From: Oscillospiraceae bacterium
GTDB taxonomy: Bacteria; Bacillota; Clostridia; Oscillospirales; Oscillospiraceae
Assembly (NCBI GenBank): GCA_015067435.1
Contig: SVMM01000009.1
Location: 1-64,000, forward strand
Direction of reading: 5' to 3'
Length of the DNA: 64,000 nucleotides
This document shows positions 44,250 to 53,439 of this stretch, one piece after another. Each line of letters starts with the position of its first letter. The first letter of the stretch is position 1. The position numbers and the translations under genes are program-made. Under the pieces are notes generated by a model, which worked only from the letters and a program-made list of their open reading frames with translations, ran no database searches and was not told the origin of the DNA.

Positions 44250-44487
44250 ATACCTTGATCGTGTTCTGAAAATTCTCGTCCGTCAGATCTACGATGTGCT
44301 GAAATGGATTGCTCAGATTGTGCTTCCCGCCCTCGGTGCGCTGTACTTCGGGCTGGCGCAGATTTGGGGACTCCCCTACGGCGAAGAGATTGTCGGCACG
44401 ATCACCGTGATCGACGCTTTCATGGGCGCGCTGCTCGGTATTTCTACTGTGCAGTACAAGAAAGCGCAGGGTGAGAACAATGATTAA
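44242..44487 (+). CDS. Phage holin
   Basis: An 81-residue membrane protein with two hydrophobic stretches (IAQIVLPALGALYFGLAQIWG and IDAFMGALLGISTV) and a charged tail, as in r1t-type holins of Firmicute phages. It would open the membrane for the amidase. The ATG at 44242 lies inside the portal stop region; the upstream acidic codons supply GAGG sequences as ribosome site. Confidence 0.85.
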   Translation: MYEYLDRVLKILVRQIYDVLKWIAQIVLPALGALYFGLAQIWGLPYGEEIVGTITVIDAFMGALLGISTVQYKKAQGENND

Positions 44488-44620
44488 CGAGAATACCCCC
44501 TCTCCCTGCACCGGCGACTCCTGCCCCATTGATCTCGAAGACATGAGCGGGTTCGTTATGACCGACGAAATGCGGGACGAACTGAGCAACAACAGAGGGG
44601 AGGACGAAGGCAATGAGTAA
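44480..44620 (+). CDS. Small acidic protein between holin and amidase
   Basis: A 46-residue frame (MINENTPSPCTGDSCPIDLE, then MSGFVMTDEMRDELSNN) overlapping the holin stop and the amidase start. It is acidic with two Cys. The double overlap supports translation. It occupies the place where some phages keep a lysis regulator; the role is unknown. Confidence 0.6.
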   Translation: MINENTPSPCTGDSCPIDLEDMSGFVMTDEMRDELSNNRGEDEGNE

Positions 44621-45551
44621 TTCCCCGCTGGTCAGCTACACGCTGATCTCCCCAAACAAGAACAGTCCTCGGACAATGCCGATTGACCGTATCTCTATCC
44701 ATTGCGTTGTCGGTCAATGCTCGGTCGAAGTTCTTGGCTCTCTGTTCTATCAGTCCTCCCGTCAGGCAAGCTCCAACTACGGCGTCGGCAAGGACGGGCG
44801 TATCGGTATGTACGTCGAAGAGAAAGATCGTTCCTGGTGTACCTCTTCGGGTGCGAACGATCACCGCGCCGTGACCATCGAGGTTGCAAGCGACACGACC
44901 GCTCCCTACGCTGTGAACGACGTTGCCTTTGCCGCAATGCTCGACCTGGTGACGGACATTTGCAAGCGCAACGGCAAGAAGAAGCTGCTCTGGTTCGGCG
45001 ACAAGGACAAGACCCTCGCCTATAAACCCGCTGCCGACGAAATGGTTATGACCGTTCACCGTTGGTTTGCGAACAAGAGCTGCCCTGGCGACTATCTCTA
45101 CAACCGTCACGGCGAAATCGCTGCCGAGGTCACGAAGCGTCTCAGCGGAGCGGCTACGCAGACTCCCGCCGAGCCGACCACCAAGCCGAGTGAGACGACC
45201 ACCAGCGGCAAGCTGTACCGTGTTCAGGTCGGCTCTTACGCCAAGCGCGGTAACGCCGAAAATATGCTGGAAAAGCTGAAAGCTGCCGGTTTCAACGGCG
45301 TGATTGTCGAGGTCGAGAAGGAAAACTCTGCTCCCGCTCAGTCTCAGACTCAGACGGCGGTCAACCCGTATCGGGTGCTGATTACCGCCGATGTTCTCAA
45401 TATCCGCAAGGGCGCGTCTACCGACTATCCCGTTGTGGGTGAGGTAAAGCAGAATGGCATCTACACCATCGTTGCCGAAGAGAACGGTTTCGGCAAACTG
45501 AAAAGCGGGGCTGGCTGGATTTCCCTCGCGTACTGCCAAAAGGTCGGGTGA
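44613..45551 (+). CDS. N-acetylmuramoyl-L-alanine amidase endolysin
   Basis: A 312-residue endolysin. Residues 1-175 are an amidase-2 catalytic domain (RISIHCVVGQCSVE and VHRWFANKSCPGDYL supply the His and Cys/His zinc ligands). A Thr/Pro linker leads to a SPOR domain (YRVQVGSYAKRGNAENMLEKL) near 205-240 and an SH3-like wall-binding repeat (VLNIRKGASTDYPVVGEV) at the end. It has no signal peptide, so it needs the holin. The SPOR plus SH3 tail is common in gut Clostridia phages. Confidence 0.92.
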   Translation: MSNSPLVSYTLISPNKNSPRTMPIDRISIHCVVGQCSVEVLGSLFYQSSRQASSNYGVGKDGRIGMYVEEKDRSWCTSSGANDHRAVTIEVASDTTAPYAVNDVAFAAMLDLVTDICKRNGKKKLLWFGDKDKTLAYKPAADEMVMTVHRWFANKSCPGDYLYNRHGEIAAEVTKRLSGAATQTPAEPTTKPSETTTSGKLYRVQVGSYAKRGNAENMLEKLKAAGFNGVIVEVEKENSAPAQSQTQTAVNPYRVLITADVLNIRKGASTDYPVVGEVKQNGIYTIVAEENGFGKLKSGAGWISLAYCQKVG

Positions 45552-45763
45552 TCGGTGTGCAAGTGCTTCGAGAAGTAACGCTCGACAAGCTCATAAATCT
45601 GTACGAAGGGTTGGTCGTAACAGATCGCAAGTCGGTCATGCTCTGCGGCGAGTTCAAGGACGATGCTATGAGCGAGTTGAAGAAGCGTTGTCTCAAACAG
45701 GACAAAATGATACTCGGAGCTTTGAAGTGCGCCAAGATGCACGGCTACTCTGGCGAAGACTAA
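45548..45763 (+). CDS. Small protein after the endolysin
   Basis: A 71-residue frame with a GTG start overlapping the amidase stop (GTGA). It reads VLREVTLDKLINLYEGLVV and DDAMSELKKRCLKQDKMIL. It is soluble, charged and unrecognised. It is followed by a terminator, so it is the last gene of the late operon. Confidence 0.6.
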   Translation: MIGVQVLREVTLDKLINLYEGLVVTDRKSVMLCGEFKDDAMSELKKRCLKQDKMILGALKCAKMHGYSGED

Positions 45764-45766
45764 AAG

Positions 45767-45804
45767 AAGACACTCCCTACCGTCAAGGTAAGGAGTGTCT
45801 TTTG
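45767..45804 (+). terminator. Terminator of the prophage-like late operon
   Basis: Stem AAGACACTCC with GGAGTGTCTT plus an inner CTACC/GGTA pairing, followed by TTTTGG. A further hairpin (CGCATATC with GATATGCG, 45812-45851) fills the space before the tRNA. Confidence 0.85.
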
Positions 45805-45856
45805 GTTTGTACGCATATCAGACCCAAGAATATCAAGGGTTCGGATATGCGCTCAA

Positions 45857-45932
45857 TGGTGGACCTGAAGGGATTCGAACCCACGACCTTACGGATGCGA
45901 ACCGTACGCTCTCCCAACTGAGCTACAGGCCC
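45857..45932 (-). tRNA. tRNA-Ala (anticodon CGC)
   Basis: A 76-base cloverleaf read leftward: acceptor GGGCCTG with CAGGTCC, D-arm GCTC with GAGC, anticodon stem TACGG/CCGTA with loop TTCGCAT, T-arm GTGGG/CCC with TTCGAAT, encoded CCA. It borders the prophage-like element but is intact. Confidence 0.93.
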
Positions 45933-46024
45933 ATATTCGCTTCGCTGATCTTGTCAGCCAAAGTACAATACCACAGTTTTTTTGATTTGTAAAGCCCCAA
46001 TTTTCAAAAAATCAAAAATTTGTG

Positions 46025-46053
46025 TTGCATCTTGGCTCGGCATATAGTAAAAT
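46025..46053 (+). promoter_or_regulatory. Promoter of the SRP RNA gene
   Basis: TTGCAT, 17 bases, TAAAAT. It ends about nine bases before the SRP RNA. Confidence 0.75.
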
Positions 46054-46061
46054 ACCTTTCG

Positions 46062-46203
46062 ATGTCCTCCGCAGACTGCTGCGGAACCGGTCTTGCGCGA
46101 TGGATACCCGCGAACCATGTCAGGCGGGGAACCGAGCAGCATTAAGCGGGACCATTCATGCGCCGCAAGGGCGCCGGTTCCGTGGCAGTCTGCGGAGGAC
46201 GTT
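46062..46203 (+). ncRNA. ffs: Signal recognition particle RNA
   Basis: A long hairpin RNA. The 16-bp terminal stem pairs 46064-46079 with 46185-46200 perfectly, and inner helices (GGAACCGG with CCGGTTCC, CTTGCG with CGCAAG) continue it. The tip carries the conserved helix 8: ATGTCAGGCGGGGAACCGAG followed by CAGCA, with the GGAA tetraloop and the Ffh-binding asymmetric loop. It binds Ffh and directs membrane proteins to SecYEG. It lies upstream of dnaX as in many Firmicutes. Confidence 0.92.
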
Positions 46204-46240
46204 GCCGCTTATGCGGCAAAAACGGAAAGTATGGCTGTGT

Positions 46241-46268
46241 AAACGGCGGTTCCGCCGTTTACCGTTTT
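46241..46268 (+). terminator. Terminator of the SRP RNA gene
   Basis: Stem AAACGGCGG with CCGCCGTTT, then ACCGTTTTAT. It lies just before the dnaX ribosome site. Confidence 0.65.
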
Positions 46269-46288
46269 ATTTGCAAGGGGGTATGTTC

Positions 46289-48061
46289 TTGTATCAGGCG
46301 CTCTACCGCAAGTGGCGGCCCAAAACCTTCTCCGACGTCGTCGGACAGGAGCATATCACCTCGACGCTCAGGCGGCAGGTCGCCGAGGGGCGGCTCTCTC
46401 ACGCGTACCTGTTCACGGGTACGCGCGGCACGGGCAAGACCACCTGTGCCAAGATCCTCGCCAAGGCGGTCAACTGCGAGAATCCGCAGGACGGCGACCC
46501 CTGCAACGCGTGCCCCGCGTGCATGGGCATCGAGTCGGGCGCGTTTCTCGACGTGACGGAGATGGACGCCGCGTCCAACAACGGCGTGGACAGCGTGCGC
46601 GCCCTGCGGGACGAGGCGGTGTACGCGCCGGCGCAGGTCAAAAAACGCGTCTATATCATCGACGAGGTGCACATGCTCTCGCCCTCGGCGTTCAACGCGC
46701 TGCTCAAGATCCTGGAGGAGCCGCCGGAGCATTTGATGTTCATCCTCGCCACGACGGAGCTGCACAAGGTGCTGCCCACGATCCTCTCCCGCTGCCAGCG
46801 CTTCGCGTTCCGGCGCATCCTGCCGCGCGACATCGAGGCGCGGCTCGCCTACGTGGCGGAGCAGGAGGGTATTGACCTCAAGCCCGACGGCGCGGAGCTG
46901 CTCGCGCGCCTCTCCGACGGGGCGCTGCGCGACGCGCTGAGCCTGCTGGACCAGTGCGCGGCGACGGGCGGCAGCATCGGCGCGCAGGAGGTGCTGGACG
47001 TGCTCGGCCTCGCCGGGAACGTGCAGACGGCGCAGCTGCTGGGTTTCATTTTGCGGCGCGACGCCAAGGCGGCGCTGCTGCTGCTCCACCGTCTCTATAC
47101 CGGCGGCAAGGACGTCGGCGCGGTGCTCGGCGAGCTGTCGACGCTCGCGCGCGACCTGCTGATCTCGGCGACCGCGCCGGAGGGCGGCGCGGCGCTGCTC
47201 AGCGGCGGCTACGACGAAAAGACGCTCTCCGCGCTGCGCAGGGAATCGACCGCCGCGCGGCTTGTCCAGATCTGCACGGTTTTGCAGGAGTGCGCGGCGG
47301 GGCTGCAATTGAGCGTCAACCGCCGCACGGACGCGGAGCTGTGCCTGCTGCGCCTGTGCGACGAGAGCCTTTCCGGCGACCTGACGGCGATCAACGCCCG
47401 CATCGCGCGCATCGAGGACCAGCTTGCCGCGGGAGCGGCGTACCGTGCGCAGAACCCGCAGAGCGCCGCCGCGGAACGATCCGCGCCGGCGGTAAGCGCT
47501 CCGGAGCCGGCCGTGCAGCCGGAACCGGCGCCGGAAGCGGCGGAGGACGCGCCGCCGTGGGGGGAGGAAGCCCCGCCGCCCTACGGCGAGCCGATCGCAC
47601 CGGAGCCGAAAGCCGAACCCCAGCCGGAGCCCGCGCCCAAGTCGGCGCCGGCGACAGCTCCGACGGAAGCGCCGGAGCCGGAGGCAAAAGCGGAACCGGA
47701 GCGCGCGGCGGAATCCGCGCCGCAGCCGCAAAGTGCGAGCGCGGCGGACGACGGCACGGTGTTCCTCAAGCTGATGGAGACCTACAAAAACCGCCTGCCC
47801 ATGTTCGCCCGCGGCTTTATCTCCGCGGCGAAGGGGCGGCTCGCCGACGGCGTGCTGACCGTGTACTGCGGCTCGGACGGGCAGAAGGGAATGCTCGACA
47901 AGCCGGAGGTCGCGTCCGTCCTCGCCGAGGTAACGTCGCAGGCGGTCGGCGAGAATGTGACCGTGCGCTTCGATCCGGGCGATCCGCCGGGCGAAAAGCA
48001 CGATCCGATGCAGGACCTGCTGCAGATGGGCGGCAGATTCGACGGCTTTAAGGTCCGGTAA
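46289..48061 (+). CDS. dnaX: DNA polymerase III subunits gamma/tau
   Basis: A 590-residue clamp-loader ATPase. It has Walker A GTRGTGKTT, a Zn module (CENPQDGDPCNACPAC), Walker B IIDEVH and the SRC sensor ILSRCQ. A Pro/Ala/Glu-rich linker (about 395-510) leads to a tau-type C-terminal domain. I choose the TTG at 46289: AAGGGGG ends seven bases before it but only one base before the ATG at 46283, and MYQALYRKWRP is the usual DnaX start. It is cotranscribed with ybaB. The customary recR does not follow. Confidence 0.93.
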   Translation: MYQALYRKWRPKTFSDVVGQEHITSTLRRQVAEGRLSHAYLFTGTRGTGKTTCAKILAKAVNCENPQDGDPCNACPACMGIESGAFLDVTEMDAASNNGVDSVRALRDEAVYAPAQVKKRVYIIDEVHMLSPSAFNALLKILEEPPEHLMFILATTELHKVLPTILSRCQRFAFRRILPRDIEARLAYVAEQEGIDLKPDGAELLARLSDGALRDALSLLDQCAATGGSIGAQEVLDVLGLAGNVQTAQLLGFILRRDAKAALLLLHRLYTGGKDVGAVLGELSTLARDLLISATAPEGGAALLSGGYDEKTLSALRRESTAARLVQICTVLQECAAGLQLSVNRRTDAELCLLRLCDESLSGDLTAINARIARIEDQLAAGAAYRAQNPQSAAAERSAPAVSAPEPAVQPEPAPEAAEDAPPWGEEAPPPYGEPIAPEPKAEPQPEPAPKSAPATAPTEAPEPEAKAEPERAAESAPQPQSASAADDGTVFLKLMETYKNRLPMFARGFISAAKGRLADGVLTVYCGSDGQKGMLDKPEVASVLAEVTSQAVGENVTVRFDPGDPPGEKHDPMQDLLQMGGRFDGFKVR

Positions 48062-48116
48062 GCAATAACGCATGTACTAACGCAACAATACAATCATACA
48101 ACGGGAGGAATATACC

Positions 48117-48488
48117 ATGGCAAAGGGATACAGCGCGCGGCGCGGCTTTTCCAACGGCGGCGGCGCGTCGATGAAGCAGGCGGCGATGCAGCAGCAGCTG
48201 ATGAAGATGCAGGAGGACATGGCAAAGAAGCAGCAGGAGGTGGAGGAGAAGTCCTTCACCGCCAGCGTCGGCGGCGGCGCGGTCAGCGCGACGGTCAGCG
48301 GCAAGAAGGAGCTCACGGCGCTGACGATCAAGCCGGACGCGGTGGACCCCGAGGACGTGGAGATGCTCCAGGACATGGTGATCTCCGCCGTCAACGAGGC
48401 GCTGCGCCAGGCGGAAGAGGCGATGAACGCCAGCATGAACGACTTCACCGGCTCGCTGGGGCTCGGCGGGCTCGGCCTGGGGCTGTAA
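48117..48488 (+). CDS. ybaB: YbaB/EbfC nucleoid-associated protein
   Basis: A 123-residue DNA-binding dimer: a basic N-terminus, a Gln/Met-rich helix (MKQAAMQQQLMKMQEDMAKK), then the beta core FTASVGGGAVSATVSGKKEL and EDVEMLQDMVISAVNEAL. It ends in a Gly/Leu tail. The start follows CGGGAGGAA. It sits behind dnaX as in most bacteria. Confidence 0.93.
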   Translation: MAKGYSARRGFSNGGGASMKQAAMQQQLMKMQEDMAKKQQEVEEKSFTASVGGGAVSATVSGKKELTALTIKPDAVDPEDVEMLQDMVISAVNEALRQAEEAMNASMNDFTGSLGLGGLGLGL

Positions 48489-48504
48489 CGGGATATGCTT
48501 TCAT

Positions 48505-48540
48505 CGGGCGGGGTGGTTTCCACCCCGCCCGCGTTCTTTT
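48505..48540 (+). terminator. Terminator after ybaB
   Basis: A 12-bp GC stem (CGGGCGGGGTGG with CCACCCCGCCCG) followed by CGTTCTTTTT. Confidence 0.9.
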
Positions 48541-48561
48541 TGAACGAAATGTGAATTTTGA

Positions 48562-50643
<2,082 letters not shown>

Positions 50644-50665
50644 TCCCCTGAAAAAGCGTTTTGCA

Positions 50666-50704
50666 AGTTCCGCTGTCCGCTCCGTCGGACAGCGGAACTA
50701 TTTG
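50666..50704 (+). terminator. Terminator of groESL
   Basis: A 14-bp perfect stem (AGTTCCGCTGTCCG with CGGACAGCGGAACT), a six-base loop and a following ATTTGT. Confidence 0.85.
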
Positions 50705-50763
50705 TACGGACAAAATCTGTGATGTGCATAAATCGGGGTGTCGATATTTGTCGATTTTTAGCA

Positions 50764-50792
50764 TTGAAAACGTTTTCGAAAAGGTCTAAAAT
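50764..50792 (+). promoter_or_regulatory. cstA promoter overlapping a cre-like CcpA site
   Basis: TTGAAA, 17 bases, TAAAAT. The bases 50764-50778, TTGAAAACGTTTTCG, match the cre consensus (WTGNAANCGNWNNCW) at all but the last position and contain the palindrome GAAAACGTTTTC. A bound CcpA or LacI-type repressor would cover the -35. Confidence 0.75.
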
Positions 50793-50859
50793 TTCATGTG
50801 TCAACAGGGCAATGCAATAAAGCGGCGCCTTGAATTTCAAAAGCATAGGAGTGTTGTGT

Positions 50860-52326
50860 GTGCTTAGTTTTCTGATCTGTCTTGCGATCCTGATCGCCGG
50901 CTACTTCGTCTACGGCAAGCTGGTGGATCGCACCTTCGGTCCGGACGACCGTGAGACGCCCGCCGTTGCCATCAACGACGGCGTGGACTATGTGGTTCTT
51001 CCCCAGTGGAAGCTGTTTCTGGTTCAGCTGCTGAACATCGCCGGCCTCGGCCCGATCTTCGGCGCGATCAGCGGCGCGATGTGGGGCCCGGTGGTCTATC
51101 TGTGGATCACCTTCGGTACCATCTTCGCCGGCGCCGTGCACGACTACTTCGCCGGTATGCTCTCCGAGCGCAACAACGGCGCCTCGATCGCCGAGGTCAC
51201 CGGTATCTACCTCGGCGGCACGATGAAGAACGTCATGCGCGTGTTCGCGGTCATCCTGCTCGTCATGGTCGGCACCGTGTTCGCGGTCGGCCCCGCCGGA
51301 CTGCTGGTCAAGCTGATCGGCGAGGGCGGCGCAGAGGGCCTTCTGGTCAACAAGGTGTTCTGGCTCGCGATCATCCTGATCTACTACTTCATCGCGACCT
51401 TCGTCTCCGTTGACAAGATCATCGGCAAGATCTATCCGGTGTTCGGCATCTGCCTGATCATCATGGCCATCGGCGTTGCCTTCGGTACGCTCACCAGCGG
51501 CAAGCCCATGCCCGAGATCTTCGCGAACTTCTCCAACCAGCATCCCGACGGCACGCCGATCTGGGCGTTCATGTTCATCACCGTCGCCTGCGGCGCGATC
51601 TCCGGCTTCCACGCCACCCAGTCCCCGCTGATGGCGCGCTGCCTCAAGAGTGAGAAGCAGGGCCACTTCGTGTTCTACGGCGCGATGGTCGCCGAGGGCA
51701 TCATCGCCCTGATCTGGGCCTCCGCGGCGTGCACGCTGCTCGGCGGCGCCACGATCAAGGAGCTCGGCGGCGGCGGCGCCGGCACGGTCTTCGAGATCAG
51801 CAAGATCACGATGAGCGGCGTCGGCATGGTCCTCGCGGTGCTCGGCGTTATCGTCTGCCCGATCACCTCCGGCGATACGGCGTTCCGCGGCGCGCGCCTG
51901 ACGCTCGCCGACTGGTTCAAGATCGACCAGGGCAAGTGGCAGAACCGTCTGATGCTCTGCGTGCCCGTTCTGGGCATCGGCGCGATCCTCGGCTTCGGCA
52001 ACGTGCTCGGCAAGATCGACTACAACATCATCTGGCGTTACTTCAGCTGGTCCAACCAGACGCTGGCGATGATCGTGCTGTGGGCCGGCGCGATGTTCCT
52101 GGTTCAGGAAAAGCGGAACTTCTGGGTCTGCGCGGTGCCCGCGACCTTCATGAGCGCGGTCTCCATGACCTACTTCGTGATGGCGGGCGAGTGCCTTGGC
52201 CTGATCCCGTTCTTCAAGAACAACAAGGCGGTCGGTTATCCCGTCGGCATCATCTTTGCCGTCGCGATGCTCGCCCTGTTCATGGCGAAGTCGAAGAAGT
52301 ACACTGCGACGAACGCCATCAAGTAA
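50860..52326 (+). CDS. cstA: CstA-family carbon-starvation transporter
   Basis: A 488-residue membrane protein with about 12-14 segments. The family blocks QLLNIAGLGPIFGAISGAMWGP and HDYFAGMLSERNNGAS are clear. CstA/BtsT proteins take up pyruvate or peptides during starvation. I choose GTG 50860 because AGGAG ends eight bases before it and MLSFLICLAILIAGYFVYGK is the usual N-terminus; the frame is open to a TTG at 50830. A cre-like site in its promoter fits carbon-catabolite repression. It is shorter than E. coli CstA, as in other Clostridia. Confidence 0.9.
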   Translation: MLSFLICLAILIAGYFVYGKLVDRTFGPDDRETPAVAINDGVDYVVLPQWKLFLVQLLNIAGLGPIFGAISGAMWGPVVYLWITFGTIFAGAVHDYFAGMLSERNNGASIAEVTGIYLGGTMKNVMRVFAVILLVMVGTVFAVGPAGLLVKLIGEGGAEGLLVNKVFWLAIILIYYFIATFVSVDKIIGKIYPVFGICLIIMAIGVAFGTLTSGKPMPEIFANFSNQHPDGTPIWAFMFITVACGAISGFHATQSPLMARCLKSEKQGHFVFYGAMVAEGIIALIWASAACTLLGGATIKELGGGGAGTVFEISKITMSGVGMVLAVLGVIVCPITSGDTAFRGARLTLADWFKIDQGKWQNRLMLCVPVLGIGAILGFGNVLGKIDYNIIWRYFSWSNQTLAMIVLWAGAMFLVQEKRNFWVCAVPATFMSAVSMTYFVMAGECLGLIPFFKNNKAVGYPVGIIFAVAMLALFMAKSKKYTATNAIK

Positions 52327-52348
52327 AGCAAAACCGCAAAACAAACCA

Positions 52349-52381
52349 AAAGGGCGGGAGAGCGATCTCCCGCCCTTTTCT
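52349..52381 (+). terminator. Terminator after cstA
   Basis: Stem AAAGGGCGGGAGA with TCTCCCGCCCTTT, followed by TCTG; the T run is shared with the stem. Confidence 0.8.
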
Positions 52382-52395
52382 GAGGAGTTGACAAC

Positions 52396-53412
52396 ATGCT
52401 GTTCGCACCCAAACTGATCGGCACGACGCCGCTGGACGCGGAGACGCTCGCCGCGGACCGCAGGGACTGCCGGAAGATCGGCCCCTGCGGCGTCGGGAAA
52501 AAGGCGGTCTACATGGGCGGAAGATACGTCGAGCGCGGCTTCTACGTCACATGGGGCGACGTCAGCCGCATCTTCAAGCGCGTCGCCATGAGCAAGGGCG
52601 GCTTCACCGGCAAGGGCATGTTCGGCGCGATGGCGTATCTGGTTGTGCAGATGGCGGACGGGCGCGAGAAGCAGAGCTATTTCAAGCGCGAGGACGAGGT
52701 CGACAGGCTGCTCGCCGCCGTCGAGCGCGAGCACCCCGGCATCCCGACGCACAGCGAGGCGGCGGAGCAAAGACTGCGCGAGGCGGAGGCGGCGGAGCAG
52801 GCGCGCTATCTCAAGGAGCTGTCTCCGGAGGCGCAGGCGGCGGTGGACGAGCTGCGCGCGGCGCAGGAAAAGCTCTCGCGCCGGCGCGATCTGACCGACG
52901 CGCTGTCGTTCGCGGCGCGGCAGAAGCGTGCGATCGACGGCATCAGCCCCAACTACCGCTTCGCGGCGCTGGCGATCTTCCTGCTTGCCGTCGCGGCGGC
53001 GGCGATAGGCGTCTACATGCTGCTGAACAAGCGGGATCACGCGGGGCTGGTGGCGGCGTTCGGCTTTGCGCTGATCTTCTTCGTCAGCTCGACACGCGTG
53101 CTGCCCACCGGACGCAACAACAAGCGCTACGGACAGGAGCAGTGGGATCGCGCGCTTGCCAACATGCGCGCGCTGCTCGACGAGGAGAAGGATATCCCCG
53201 TGCCGCCGCAGTACGCGCACCCCGTGGTGCTGGAGCGTATGATCCGCATACTGCGCGAGGGGCGCGCGGCGAGCGTTCCGGAGGCGTACGAGACCATGAA
53301 GGCGGATCTCAAGGCGCTCAACCGCGACGTCACAGTGTCGCAGAAGGAGCATGACGAGGTAGTGACCGTCAAGCCGATGTTCCTGCTGTGCGGCTACGCG
53401 GACGAAGTATAA
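52396..53412 (+). CDS. Hypothetical two-segment membrane protein
   Basis: 338 residues, not recognised. A basic, PH-like N-terminal part (about 30-110: VYMGGRYVERGFYVTWGDVS), a charged coiled coil (115-165), two membrane segments (FAALAIFLLAVAAAAIGVYML and GLVAAFGFALIFFVSS, about 195-235) and a cytoplasmic helical tail. The start lies after GAGGAGTTGAC. It stands between cstA and the M32 peptidase gene on the same strand and may be co-transcribed with the latter (27 bases apart). Confidence 0.65.
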   Translation: MLFAPKLIGTTPLDAETLAADRRDCRKIGPCGVGKKAVYMGGRYVERGFYVTWGDVSRIFKRVAMSKGGFTGKGMFGAMAYLVVQMADGREKQSYFKREDEVDRLLAAVEREHPGIPTHSEAAEQRLREAEAAEQARYLKELSPEAQAAVDELRAAQEKLSRRRDLTDALSFAARQKRAIDGISPNYRFAALAIFLLAVAAAAIGVYMLLNKRDHAGLVAAFGFALIFFVSSTRVLPTGRNNKRYGQEQWDRALANMRALLDEEKDIPVPPQYAHPVVLERMIRILREGRAASVPEAYETMKADLKALNRDVTVSQKEHDEVVTVKPMFLLCGYADEV

Positions 53413-53439
53413 AAAACGAACAAGGAGGAACATCCCCCG

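Larger units (their letters stand above)
35437..45804. mobile_element. Compact prophage-like element without capsid or tail genes
   Basis: The element runs from a large serine integrase to the terminator after the lysis genes. It keeps a lysogeny switch, small early genes, a second serine recombinase, a lipoprotein, terminase large subunit, portal, holin and amidase. Protease, major capsid, head-tail connectors, tail tube, tape measure and small terminase are all missing. The portal stop overlaps the holin start, so the late operon is closed tightly around the gap. It may be a satellite that uses a helper capsid, or a deletion remnant. Ends are approximate; no direct repeat was found. Confidence 0.75.

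Noticed and set aside
35399-45903. An 11-bp match GGATGCGAACC at 35399 and in the tRNA-Ala anticodon loop (45893), as possible prophage attachment core
   Set aside because: The match does not extend into the tRNA 3' half on the left side, and the integrase is of serine type, which rarely uses tRNA anticodon loops. It looks like chance.
46022-46288. Longer dnaX reading frame beginning at 46022
   Set aside because: The extra 89 codons lie over the SRP RNA and its terminator and have no homology to DnaX.
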